A stretch of 44,256 nt of DNA from Candidatus Martarchaeota archaeon (GTDB taxonomy: Archaea > Micrarchaeota > Micrarchaeia > Micrarchaeales > Micrarchaeaceae), in assembly GCA_023473425.1 (NCBI GenBank), contig JAMCYG010000013.1, positions 1 to 44,256 on the forward strand, given 5' to 3'. Under the pieces are notes generated by a model. The model was not told where the DNA came from. It was given only the letters and a program-made list of their open reading frames with translations, and did no database searches. A program made the position numbers and the translations under genes. Below, piece by piece: positions 8,350 through 16,065 of this stretch (its first letter is position 1; each line of letters starts with the position of its first letter).

Positions 8350-8375
8350 AATATTATTCATAAATGAATAATATT
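8350..8375. promoter_or_regulatory. Perfect 12-2-12 palindrome between infB and mat
   Basis: Arms AATATTATTCAT (8350-8361) and ATGAATAATATT (8364-8375) are exact reverse complements around an AA spacer. It begins 9 nt after the infB stop and ends about 11 nt before a TATA-like TTTTATACTG (8387-8396) for mat. It could be a dimeric repressor or activator site for mat, or an AT-rich hairpin ending the infB transcript, since it is followed by a short T run. The sequence does not decide between these. Confidence 0.6.
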
Positions 8376-8422
8376 TTCACCAACTGTTTTATACTGCCTC
8401 AGAGTACCCTATTTTTGATAGT

Positions 8423-9628
8423 ATGGGAATCAAAGTAAACGCAATAGAGGCAACTCCAGTTGGGGAGCAGGAAGTAGAATTTGTGGAGAGGAAAGGGCAA
8501 GGACACCCGGACACACTTATAGACGGCATAGTAGAGAATGTCAGCAACTCGCTCTACAAAAGCTACATCGAAGAGTTCGGAAAGCCTCTGCACTATAACG
8601 TAGACAAGGGACTCATAGTTGGTGGCGCTTCTGAAGTTGGATTCGGAAGCGGCAGGGTCACCAAGCCTATCGAAGTCATAGTTGCTGGAAGAGCTTCCGG
8701 TGGCACTTCGGGAAGAGCAATCGATGTCAATAAGATTGTTACAGGGGCGACACGCAAGTATCTCGCGGAAAATACTCGATTTCTTGACCTTGAGTCTGAA
8801 GTAGTTATAATTCCAAAAGTATCTGTTGGTTCATCAGATCTTGTGGGTATTTTCGACAGGAGCAATGGCGTGCCTTATGCGAATGACACCTCATTTGGGG
8901 TCGGTTTTGCCCCTTTGACCGAGTTAGAAAATCTGGTGCTGGAAACTGAAAAGCGGCTAAATAGCAAAGAGTACAAGTCGAGGAGGCCTGCTGTTGGCGA
9001 AGATGTAAAAGTTATGGGCGTCCGTGAAGGGAGTAATATAACTCTAACCATCGCTATCGCTTTTGTCTCAAACCTGGTGCACAATATTGACGAATATGAC
9101 GAGCTTGTCCAGAGCGTTGCTGAAGATGTGCGCCGCGCCTCAAAGAGTGTGACAGGCAAGGAGGTAGAAATAGTAATAAACAATGGCGATGACCGTTCCT
9201 CAAAGAGCGTATATATAACGAAAACAGGGCTGAGCGCGGAGTCCGGAGATGACGGCCAGGTAGGAAGGGGCAATAGGGTAAACGGGCTGATAACACCTTT
9301 TAGGCAGATGAGCCTTGAAGCGGCTGCAGGCAAGAATCCAGTCAGTCACATAGGGAAAATATACAACGTGCTTGCCAATACTATAGCAAAAAAGGTAAGC
9401 GAAGAGTTGCCTGACATAAAAGAGTGTAATGTTTCAATAGTCTCACAGATAGGCAGGAAAATAGATGACCCTAAGAGCCTCAATATCAACTTATTACACA
9501 GCACCAGAGCAGATGCCGCTGAAATGAAAACTGCAGCAGAACGTGCAAGGTACGTAGCGGAATCTGAGCTAAGCAGCATAAGCGATCTGACCGAAGAGAT
9601 ATATGAAGGCAAGCATACGATGTTCTAG
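8423..9628 (+). CDS. mat: Archaeal S-adenosylmethionine synthetase
   Basis: Archaeal-type methionine adenosyltransferase (COG1812), making S-adenosylmethionine from methionine and ATP. It is not closely similar in sequence to the bacterial MetK. Characteristic segments are ERKGQGHPDTLIDGI near residue 25, the NVDKGLIVGG and GSGRVTKPIEVIVAGRA stretches, GDDGQVGRGNRVNGLITPFR and the RRMSLEAAAGKNP-like region (here RQMSLEAAAGKNP). The length of 401 residues is the family norm. No clear ribosome-binding sequence is seen, and the TATA-like element is about 30 nt upstream, so the message may have almost no leader. The SAM it makes would supply TYW1 and methyltransferases. Confidence 0.96.
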   Translation: MGIKVNAIEATPVGEQEVEFVERKGQGHPDTLIDGIVENVSNSLYKSYIEEFGKPLHYNVDKGLIVGGASEVGFGSGRVTKPIEVIVAGRASGGTSGRAIDVNKIVTGATRKYLAENTRFLDLESEVVIIPKVSVGSSDLVGIFDRSNGVPYANDTSFGVGFAPLTELENLVLETEKRLNSKEYKSRRPAVGEDVKVMGVREGSNITLTIAIAFVSNLVHNIDEYDELVQSVAEDVRRASKSVTGKEVEIVINNGDDRSSKSVYITKTGLSAESGDDGQVGRGNRVNGLITPFRQMSLEAAAGKNPVSHIGKIYNVLANTIAKKVSEELPDIKECNVSIVSQIGRKIDDPKSLNINLLHSTRADAAEMKTAAERARYVAESELSSISDLTEEIYEGKHTMF

Positions 9629-9688
9629 CGATTGTGCAAAGCGATAATAATAGCGCAGTGCAATATTCCTATCAGAATAGGTGCATAA

Positions 9689-10213
9689 ATGCTCAGCTTT
9701 CCGAGACTGGATTCAATTGGGAGGCGAAGGAAGCTCCTCGGCGTGACCCAGCAGCGCTTGGCCAAAATGTGCGGCATCAGCCAATCGCTCTTAGCGAAGA
9801 TAGAGAGTGGCAACGTAAATCCCAGCTATACTGTGGCTGTCAGCCTCTTCGAGATGTTAGACGCGCTCGAGCAGAACGGTGCTGCAGTAGCAAAGGATAT
9901 AATGAAGAAAGAGATCGTGGTGCTGAATCCAAAGCAGCGCATAGGAGACGTCGCGAAAATATCTAAGCTTCATGTAATATCCCAGTTTCCTGTGGCGTTT
10001 GGCGGCAGGCTGGTGGGCAGCATAACGACAAAAGATATGCTTGACGCCCCAAAAGACGCGACGGTAGGTGCCTTTCTGAGCGACCAGCTGCCGACCGTCA
10101 GTGAAAGCACCCCGATTGAAGCTGTAAAGCAGCTGCTGAAGAGCAGCCAGGCTGTGATAGTGCTTAACAAGGACAGGATAGTCGGGATAATTACTGCGGA
10201 GGACCTACTGTGA
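9689..10213 (+). CDS. HTH (XRE/Cro-type) regulator with CBS-domain pair
   Basis: Predicted transcription regulator of 174 residues. Residues 8-60 form a Cro/C1-type helix-turn-helix (GVTQQRLAKMCGISQSLLAKIESG), and residues 70-174 hold two CBS motifs (ending GRLVGSITTKDML and DRIVGIITAEDLL). CBS pairs bind adenosine-containing ligands such as AMP, ATP or SAM. This domain order is a known archaeal arrangement. AGGTG six nt before the ATG supports the start. It lies 60 nt downstream of mat on the same strand, so sensing SAM or adenylates and acting on mat is an attractive but untested idea. Confidence 0.85.
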   Translation: MLSFPRLDSIGRRRKLLGVTQQRLAKMCGISQSLLAKIESGNVNPSYTVAVSLFEMLDALEQNGAAVAKDIMKKEIVVLNPKQRIGDVAKISKLHVISQFPVAFGGRLVGSITTKDMLDAPKDATVGAFLSDQLPTVSESTPIEAVKQLLKSSQAVIVLNKDRIVGIITAEDLL

Positions 10214-10256
10214 GCCAAGCCGTATCTGGTGGTGCATAAAAGAGTAAGAGGTAGCT

Positions 10257-10700
10257 TCAGCTGTTCCTTTTATACGCCACGTATGATAGTGCTGCAAGTA
10301 CTATCAGTGAACTAAACATCAATGTGAATGCAAACGATACGTTGAAGGCGGAGCCTGTACCTGGAGCTCCAAAGCCGAAAAGATAGTTCCATCCAAGATT
10401 GGGCACGCCTGGAACATGCGCCTTGCTGAGTGGCAGGCCGAGCGCGGCGTCGCCGAGCATTGCGAGCACCATCAAGGTAGATATTATACTTAAGCCAAGA
10501 TATGCTTTGCCTATCTTTCTAATCCTAGCCAGAGCGTAAAGCACTAGAGCTAATATAATAAAGAGCAGCAGTATGACCCAGTGCAGCAGTGCCATAGCGC
10601 GTAGCACACTGTCAAACGCAAGAAGGTAAAGAGATGAAAGTATGCCTACAGCGAAGAATTCCATGAGCAAGTAATCCAGTGTACTGTTGTGCTGTTCCAT
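10257..10700 (-). CDS. Four-helix integral membrane protein, unknown
   Basis: Hypothetical protein of 147 residues with four predicted membrane-spanning stretches, at about residues 10-32, 38-58, 67-87 and 120-142, and a loop rich in Gly and Pro between the third and fourth. No catalytic motif or family is recognised. The ATG at 10700 is the first start in the frame; no strong ribosome-binding sequence precedes it, but AT-rich DNA lies 10-30 nt upstream, so a leaderless transcript is possible. It follows the surface-protein gene on the same strand after a 38-nt gap and may share a function at the membrane. Confidence 0.6.
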   Translation of the reverse strand: MEQHNSTLDYLLMEFFAVGILSSLYLLAFDSVLRAMALLHWVILLLFIILALVLYALARIRKIGKAYLGLSIISTLMVLAMLGDAALGLPLSKAHVPGVPNLGWNYLFGFGAPGTGSAFNVSFAFTLMFSSLIVLAALSYVAYKRNS

Positions 10701-10738
10701 GCTTATACCATTCGCAATAATATAATAATATAATTTTG

Positions 10739-11329
10739 CTAGCGCCTCCTTGCAGCGAAGAGGATGATAATAGCTATAACTATGATTGCAGCTACAATGC
10801 CTATGGCCGCATACTCTTCAGTGCTACTAGATCCTGAACCATAACTGTAGTTCACAGTTGAGGTGCTTTTGATTGGGACTATAGTCGAAGTAGGAGTTGT
10901 AGTCTGCGCTGTAGAGGTTGCATTCGTGTGAGGCGGTGCAAGTATAGTTATGCTCAACACTGCTGTATTTACTGATGGATCATCTCCTGTGACGTTGAAA
11001 GCAGCTGTATAAGTGCCTGGCGCTGCACTAGAGCTTGCTGATATCGTAGCTCTACCAGAAAATGGGGGTTCTCCGCTGCTCGTGCTCAGGAGCACGCTCA
11101 CCCCTTCCGAAGACAGTTTAGACGAATTTGCAACGTTTATGTTGGAGCCCCATACCCCGCCACTGTAAAGGCTTACATTGTATGTTATAGTGTTCGCGCT
11201 TCCCTGCACAACCGTCACTGAGTATGAACTCAGTACTATCTTGGAAGTGCCGTAGCCCGCCGCAAAAGTAAGCGTAGTGATAATGGCCAGCGACAGGACC
11301 GCGGCAATACCATACTTTTCTATTCTCAT
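10739..11329 (-). CDS. Secreted, C-terminally anchored surface protein
   Basis: Protein of about 196 residues with an N-terminal signal-peptide-like helix (basic start, then a long hydrophobic run), a beta-rich Ser/Gly-rich extracellular part with several N-x-S/T sites, a Thr/Ser-rich stalk around residues 135-160 and a C-terminal hydrophobic helix ending in Arg-Arg-Arg. This architecture is common in archaeal cell-surface proteins, where the stalk would be glycosylated. No enzymatic motif is seen. The ATG at 11329 is preferred over a GTG at 11341. It resembles in layout, not obviously in sequence, the larger surface protein at 41014-42354. Confidence 0.7.
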   Translation of the reverse strand: MRIEKYGIAAVLSLAIITTLTFAAGYGTSKIVLSSYSVTVVQGSANTITYNVSLYSGGVWGSNINVANSSKLSSEGVSVLLSTSSGEPPFSGRATISASSSAAPGTYTAAFNVTGDDPSVNTAVLSITILAPPHTNATSTAQTTTPTSTIVPIKSTSTVNYSYGSGSSSTEEYAAIGIVAAIIVIAIIILFAARRR

Positions 11330-11354
11330 CCACTCACACACGAATGCACAGATA

Positions 11355-11374
11355 AACTATATTAAAGTATAGTT
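11355..11374. promoter_or_regulatory. Inverted repeat and TATA region of the surface-protein gene
   Basis: AACTATA (11355-11361) and TATAGTT (11368-11374) form a 7-bp inverted repeat with a 6-nt spacer. Immediately upstream on the minus strand is a TATATAAATATAAAG stretch (about 11380-11395) that looks like the TATA box. The repeat therefore lies around the expected start site, a position where a repressor would block transcription. It is short and AT-rich, so chance is possible. Confidence 0.4.
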
Positions 11375-11461
11375 AAACGCTTTATATTTATATACAACGT
11401 GCTAGCGCATTATTGCTGTTTAGATGAAGCATTAGCTGGCAGGTAAACTGTAAACAATCCC

Positions 11462-12508
11462 TCATCTATCAAACTCTAGGATTCTGTTGTTGTATGCTTC
11501 CTCATCGCGGCAGAGAAGTGCGACCTTACTGTGCTCATGATAGTCCTTGAGCACGTAGCCTGATGCATCTGCTATTCTCTTTGCGAAATCAAGTATCTCC
11601 GCCTTCAGCGGCATGCTGCTATAAGCAAGGCCCCTAGATTCGCCGCGGGCTCCTCCGATAAATGAGAAACCCTTGACCTCCACGTAATGTGGATTGCCCT
11701 TCTTTATCAATGCCGCATATCCTTCGGGGTTAATCATGTTGAGATCCTTGACCAGCGTAAGCCTGAATACACGGCGAGTGTTAAGTGTTGAGAATATTTC
11801 TATAAATCTATTGAAGTTGTCCCATGAGGCATTCAGGCTCTTCGGCCTGACGGTCTTAGCATAAACATTCTCGTCTGGCGCCTGGACCGAAACATAGAGC
11901 TGCGTGGGCATGGATGTCAGAGCTTTCAAAGCGTTTACCATTGTGCCATTGGTTACCAGAAATGTGCTTATGCCTCTTCTGTGGAATGCATCGAGCAGCT
12001 TGCTCATCATGGGATAGAATAGCGGCTCGCCAGTTAGGCTAAGCGCTACATGTGCCGGATCCCGTGATTCCAACCATCGCTTCATATCGACATTCTCATC
12101 TCCCTTGAATCCGCTTACTAATTTCCTGTGCTCTGCAATCAGTCCTTCCACTATGCTATCTGGATCATCCCACTTACTGCTGCCAAGCGCGTTGAGTTCA
12201 TTCCAGTCTATACCTATCTCATCCGGTATAATGCGCCAGCAGAATGCACACGAGAGGTTGCATCCTATGGCAGGTGTTGACTGCATGCATCTCCAGCTCC
12301 TTATACCATAGAACTGATGCTTGTAGCACGTCTTGCCACCATTCTTCATGCTACTGATCGTGTATCCACAGCTCTTTATCGCGCTGTGTTTCCCTACGAA
12401 ATGGTATCCCTGCTTCTCCATAATGCCTCTCAGCTCTTTAGGCATATGAGGATCCGCTACAGCTGTTCCTTTCCCAGTGTACACCATTTCCTCAGTTTCA
12501 ATTGTCAT
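11462..12508 (-). CDS. taw1: tRNA 4-demethylwyosine synthase, TYW1/Taw1 (radical SAM)
   Basis: Radical-SAM enzyme that condenses N1-methylguanosine-37 of tRNA-Phe with pyruvate-derived carbons, forming the tricyclic wyosine base. The radical-SAM cluster motif CNLSCAFC (Cys83, Cys87, Cys90) is followed by CWR, typical of this family, and an N-terminal Cys-rich part (KSCGY, KTCYKH, SWRCMQ) supplies ligands for the second Fe-S cluster. LTGEPLFYP and VTNG segments fit the radical-SAM core. About 348 residues is normal. Two adjacent ATGs exist; the second (12508) has GTGAT at the 3-nt spacing used by other genes here. It implies wyosine-type modification in this organism. Confidence 0.95.
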   Translation of the reverse strand: MTIETEEMVYTGKGTAVADPHMPKELRGIMEKQGYHFVGKHSAIKSCGYTISSMKNGGKTCYKHQFYGIRSWRCMQSTPAIGCNLSCAFCWRIIPDEIGIDWNELNALGSSKWDDPDSIVEGLIAEHRKLVSGFKGDENVDMKRWLESRDPAHVALSLTGEPLFYPMMSKLLDAFHRRGISTFLVTNGTMVNALKALTSMPTQLYVSVQAPDENVYAKTVRPKSLNASWDNFNRFIEIFSTLNTRRVFRLTLVKDLNMINPEGYAALIKKGNPHYVEVKGFSFIGGARGESRGLAYSSMPLKAEILDFAKRIADASGYVLKDYHEHSKVALLCRDEEAYNNRILEFDR

Positions 12509-12593
12509 CATATCACAGCATGCATAATTTGCTTAATACACATGTATAAAAAGATGAATCGTATTGCCCCATGGGCAAGGTTTCGGCATTCGC

Positions 12594-12728
12594 CTACTTC
12601 CTCTGTAGGTACCTTTCATATCTCATGAAGTTCCCTACATCATTTGGACCATTTCTCAGGAGGCGCTGAACCTCCAGCATGTCCACTACTTCTTTTTCTC
12701 TTATTTCCGTTGTCATCTTCTCACTCAT
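12594..12728 (-). CDS. Small hypothetical protein, 44 residues
   Basis: An open frame of 44 codons from ATG at 12728 to TAG at 12594 encodes a highly charged, helix-forming peptide that starts MSEKMTTEIREKEVVDML and ends MRYERYLQRK. Its composition (many Glu, Arg and Lys, regular Leu/Val spacing) looks like a real small protein rather than random translation. No ribosome-binding sequence is present; AT-rich TTTAATATTTTT lies about 50 nt upstream on the minus strand. It sits between TYW1 and HtpX, where no other gene fits. No family is recognised. Confidence 0.45.
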   Translation of the reverse strand: MSEKMTTEIREKEVVDMLEVQRLLRNGPNDVGNFMRYERYLQRK

Positions 12729-13007
12729 ATTCAAATGAAGCGTGAGATTATGGCACGGGCGCAGTATGCTTATGGTGGAAAAATATTAAAGGTTTATTGA
12801 AAACCGCGCTGAGGTTATCGGCGTGTCCGTTCGCTGCATTCCTTATCAAATATGACCTGGCGCATGAAATTCTCAGCGACAGGTAGCTGCTAACACGCTC
12901 AACATCAAGCATTATATAGCCTTACTTGTTTTCCACAGCAAGGTATAATACTTTTCGAAAACGCATATAATCCTGTGCACTGCACGGGCACTGCGCAAGG
13001 CGATACT
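12729..13007. other. Intergenic region between small ORF and htpX
   Basis: About 280 nt with no firmly supported gene. A minus-strand frame of 54 codons (12912 to 12748) is open, but the TATATA run touches its ATG, which fits a promoter better than a start codon. AAGGTATAATAC at about 12940-12951 is a plausible TATA box for htpX on the plus strand. No tRNA or repeat is visible. Confidence 0.35.
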
Positions 13008-14018
13008 GTGGAAAGTTCTCTCTCACTAAGGCTGAAGATGTATCTGACTCTGGCTCTGATATTTGCCGTTGGTTCGGCGGTGATATATGCAGTCATGTTT
13101 TACCTTGGATTTGGCTTTATCTTTGTCATACCCATCACTATTCTGTTCTTTCTGCTGCAGTGGTATGCTTCGCCAGCGTTGCTGAAATACGGCCTTCACC
13201 TGCAGTATCTTAAAGAGGGCGAGATGCCAGAGCTGCAACAATATGTTGGAGAAGCTTCAAGGCAAGCGCATATTAAGGCGCCCAAGATTGCCATAGCCCA
13301 GCTCGATCAGCCCAACGCCTTCGTTTTTGGGCGTACACCCTCCAGTGCTACTCTTGTCATACACAAAGGTCTTCTATCAAGGATAAATGATAGAGAACTA
13401 AGGGCAGTCATATCTCATGAGCTCGGCCATGTGAAGCATTCGGACATGGTCGTGATGGCGGTGGTGTCATTTATACCAATGCTGGCTTGGTTCGTGGCGC
13501 AGGACATGTTTTGGGGCTCAATGTTTGGTGGGAACAGGAATGGAGAGCTTCCAATCATAGCCATTGGTATGATAGCATTCCTCGTCTACATAATCTCGCA
13601 GTTACTTATACTTGCCTTGTCAAGGGCAAGAGAGAGCTTCGCAGACAGGTATTCCGCGGAGTCAACTGGGGATCCTGCGAGCCTTGCTAGGGCCCTGATA
13701 AAGATAACATCCGGTCAAGCTGCTGCACCGGCTACGCAGCGTAGTACCGGTGCCGGGTCTTCTATTTCCCGTTCGCTTTATATAGTAGACCCATTCAGTG
13801 CTAGGCGCGATCTGGAGATGATGAAAAAATACAGGGAGGAAATAAGAGAGCTCCTTCCGGAATTTGATATAGATTCGGAAATAAACAGGGCAGCCGGCAA
13901 AAGAAATATTGCAGGTTCGGCAGTCCTGGGCCTGTTCGGGACCCATCCTTCTACCTATAAGAGAATAACCAGCCTGGCACTTATAAACAGGAACATTCAG
14001 AGCGGCAAGCGCCAATGA
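13008..14018 (+). CDS. htpX: HtpX-like membrane zinc metalloprotease (M48)
   Basis: Membrane-bound M48 protease acting in quality control of membrane proteins. Two N-terminal transmembrane helices (about residues 10-30 and 34-55) precede the cytoplasmic catalytic domain with the zinc motif HELGH (His137, Glu138, His141) and the third ligand in ARESFADRYSAE. A further pair of hydrophobic segments lies just after the HELGH motif. The length of 336 residues is close to the family norm, with an insertion rich in Ala, Gly and Ser around residues 240-258. I chose the GTG at 13008, which has GGCGAT three nt upstream; a GTG at 12975 would add a hydrophilic tail. Confidence 0.9.
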   Translation: MESSLSLRLKMYLTLALIFAVGSAVIYAVMFYLGFGFIFVIPITILFFLLQWYASPALLKYGLHLQYLKEGEMPELQQYVGEASRQAHIKAPKIAIAQLDQPNAFVFGRTPSSATLVIHKGLLSRINDRELRAVISHELGHVKHSDMVVMAVVSFIPMLAWFVAQDMFWGSMFGGNRNGELPIIAIGMIAFLVYIISQLLILALSRARESFADRYSAESTGDPASLARALIKITSGQAAAPATQRSTGAGSSISRSLYIVDPFSARRDLEMMKKYREEIRELLPEFDIDSEINRAAGKRNIAGSAVLGLFGTHPSTYKRITSLALINRNIQSGKRQ

Positions 14019-14022
14019 CTAT

Positions 14023-14928
14023 TCAATTGGAGAGATCCGAATATATCTCATTGAAATGCTCGGAATAGTGCCCCCCTATGAAGTTCTTCTTCTCCAGCCT
14101 CAGAAGCCTCTTAAGCATGTGGGGGAACTTGTCCATTATGTCTGCATAAAGGTATTCGCCTATTTCTCCCCCGCTCTTCTCTAGCCGTTCCTCAATCACC
14201 TGGCCGCTTGGCGATATAATATCTTCAACGAGCATCTGCCTATGTATCTTTGCGGCCTCCCTGCGGATTAGTCCCCCCACTATATGGCTATCTATGCTGG
14301 CCATACAGGAGAGATCGCTGGCGAACCGCTTAAGAGACTCATAGTCGGAATTCAGAACATTTATATTTACGCCGTTGATGCCCGCCTTAGGGTTCCCATT
14401 GAAAATCTTTTCATCTAGAAGGAAGAATCTCGATACAAGCAGCACACATTCGCCTTCAATATCGGCGCCTTCATGCTGAGCTTGTGCTTTCGAAAGAGAT
14501 TCGATCGTCTTTTCCAGCCAGTCAATTGATGCGTATCTGCATGTAGTGCCATACAGCATCTCCCATATAGTGCCTTCGAGATATTCTTCCACACCTTCAT
14601 GGTTGATAGGGTAAAGATTCTCTATCTTGTTAAATAATAATTTCAGCACCCCTTCCCTGCTATGGATGGGAATCGCCTCTCCCTCATGATAGCCTTTGGC
14701 TATCTCTTCCTTTATCGACGTCACATACCCACCGCCATCCATATAGACATCGGTTTCGCTGACTATCTTTCTGCGTGGCATGTGGTTTGTATGCGATTTT
14801 AGAAGAGGCTTTAGTTCAGATGCGGGGTTTTCATCGACTGCTCCCTCATGCCTCATCATTACGAATGCATCAAATTTTATCTTACGATCTTGTTGCTGTA
14901 TAACCTTATTACGAATCATAGCGTCCAT
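14023..14928 (-). CDS. Hypothetical protein, orphan (overlaps upstream gene)
   Basis: Unrecognised cytoplasmic protein of about 301 residues, predicted largely helical and rich in Glu, Lys and Ile, with a Gly-rich DVYMDGGGYVTSI segment near residue 60. There is no signal peptide or membrane helix and no obvious catalytic motif. Its 5' end overlaps the 3' end of the next gene upstream by 20 nt if the ATG at 14928 is used, or 59 nt with the ATG at 14967; GGTAGG precedes the former. The overlap suggests translational coupling and a joint function of the two products. It converges with htpX, with four nt between the stops. Confidence 0.6.
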   Translation of the reverse strand: MDAMIRNKVIQQQDRKIKFDAFVMMRHEGAVDENPASELKPLLKSHTNHMPRRKIVSETDVYMDGGGYVTSIKEEIAKGYHEGEAIPIHSREGVLKLLFNKIENLYPINHEGVEEYLEGTIWEMLYGTTCRYASIDWLEKTIESLSKAQAQHEGADIEGECVLLVSRFFLLDEKIFNGNPKAGINGVNINVLNSDYESLKRFASDLSCMASIDSHIVGGLIRREAAKIHRQMLVEDIISPSGQVIEERLEKSGGEIGEYLYADIMDKFPHMLKRLLRLEKKNFIGGHYSEHFNEIYSDLSN

Positions 14929-15748
14929 GCGTCCTACCCTGCGTCTTTCTTCCTGTTTCAATGGCATCTATCTTGTCCATAGTGCTTCGTATAAGATCCG
15001 GTGTCGCATCCTTTTTGTGCTCCACCATAAGCTTTCGTAGTGTCTTAATTGCTGCCACGGTATCGCGGTCTCCATCGTGTGCAGCTTCATCCGAGGTTCT
15101 GCGCAGCAGGTTATTTCCCATCCAATTCCATAAACCATTGCATGCCTTTTGCGCATCAATTTCGATTGTAGTTGTGCTTGCACCGACTATCCATACATCA
15201 TTGAAAGTCTCAAGCTTGCCATACGATGCGCCGATTCCTGAGAGCGCTATTCTAACCCCAAGGCTTCCTCTATCCCATAAGAGCCTGGTCACGCGTATTT
15301 CGCCACCGTGGGTCTTCAGCCTTCGCAGCGAATCAGCATCTGCAGTTTCAACCAGTTTGATCATTGACTCATCGTCGCACTTTACAGCGATCAGCTCTGC
15401 CATGCTGTAGCCTTCAGAATTCCTCAAAGTGAGGTCTTCAGCTGGCATCTTTGTCAGCATGCGCTTTATGTCCCGCGGCTCGTTGCCCCATCTGGCTATA
15501 TTTACTGCGACAAGGTTGTCATTAAGCCGCTGTCCGAATATATTGTAGTCTGTAGATGCGATGGATCTGGCGATTCTTGAGAATCTCGTCACCCTGAAAA
15601 GCATTCTTCTAAGGTCATCTTCCTTCAAGCTGCTTATGTCATACTGCTTGAGCAGGGTTTCGGATTTTTCATCGACTTTCATGCAGTAATTAAGGAACTG
15701 CGCCAATACCGCTGAATTTTCCAAGGTTCTCGTTTTGTTTCCTTCCAT
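14909..15748 (-). CDS. Hypothetical helical protein, possible alpha-repeat
   Basis: Unrecognised protein of 279 residues. The centre (about residues 85-225) has recurring helix pairs such as LVAVNIARWGNEPRDIKRML and EGYSMAELIAVKCDDESM that recall degenerate LRV/HEAT-type repeats, but the period is irregular. The C-terminus is basic (KTQGRTHGRYDS). The start at ATG 15748 is clear because the frame upstream runs back through the tRNA-His gene; a TATA-like TATTTATATTTGG lies about 45 nt upstream. It is followed by, and overlaps, the orphan at 14023-14928. A role in protein-protein interaction is a guess from composition only. Confidence 0.6.
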   Translation of the reverse strand: MEGNKTRTLENSAVLAQFLNYCMKVDEKSETLLKQYDISSLKEDDLRRMLFRVTRFSRIARSIASTDYNIFGQRLNDNLVAVNIARWGNEPRDIKRMLTKMPAEDLTLRNSEGYSMAELIAVKCDDESMIKLVETADADSLRRLKTHGGEIRVTRLLWDRGSLGVRIALSGIGASYGKLETFNDVWIVGASTTTIEIDAQKACNGLWNWMGNNLLRRTSDEAAHDGDRDTVAAIKTLRKLMVEHKKDATPDLIRSTMDKIDAIETGRKTQGRTHGRYDS

Positions 15749-15847
15749 CGAAACCACGAAATGGCTAAAAGAAGGATTAAGAAGAAGGTCCAAATATAAA
15801 TATTTTTTGTACAGTGACGTCGAACCATTTATTTCGCATAAGAATGG

Positions 15848-15938
15848 GGCCTCGGCCGGGGTTCCCGTTGCACATGCAATATCGGACCCGGTCTTGGGGA
15901 TCCACAGTCCCCCGTGCAAGCCATTACACCACCGAGGC
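15848..15938 (-). tRNA. tRNA-His (anticodon GTG) with 19-nt T-loop intron
   Basis: The minus strand folds with acceptor GCCTCGG/CCGAGGC, D-stem GTGT/GCAC, anticodon stem GGGGA/TCCCC around CTGTGGA (anticodon GTG), four-nt variable loop, and T-stem CCGGG/CCCGG. The T-loop region is 26 nt instead of 7. The extra 19 nt at 15862-15880 form a bulge-helix-bulge: bulge ATA, 4-bp helix TCCG/CGGG (one G-U), bulge AAC, inner stem TTGC/GCAA. Cutting after the second base of each bulge leaves a 7-nt loop. Discriminator C73 fits tRNA-His; CCA follows at 15845-15847. Position -1 is C, so the identity G-1 is not encoded and would have to be added after transcription. Confidence 0.88.
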
Positions 15939-16065
15939 GCATGATAAAATCGGCATTTGTTAGTATGCCTTCCACATATTAATAGCTTAGCATTCTTATG
16001 GCTTTGTGCATGTGCGGGTAGCAGCAACACAACAGACAAAAAGCATAAAGTGAGATACCGGATTG

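Noticed and set aside
12748-12912. 54-codon minus-strand frame; also considered as a C/D-box RNA
   Set aside because: TATATA touches the ATG, so this is more likely promoter; C- and D-box spacing does not fit a guide RNA.
15749-16039. N-terminal extension of the orphan gene through tRNA-His
   Set aside because: The extra 97 codons translate the tRNA gene and promoter; the ATG at 15748 is the sensible start.
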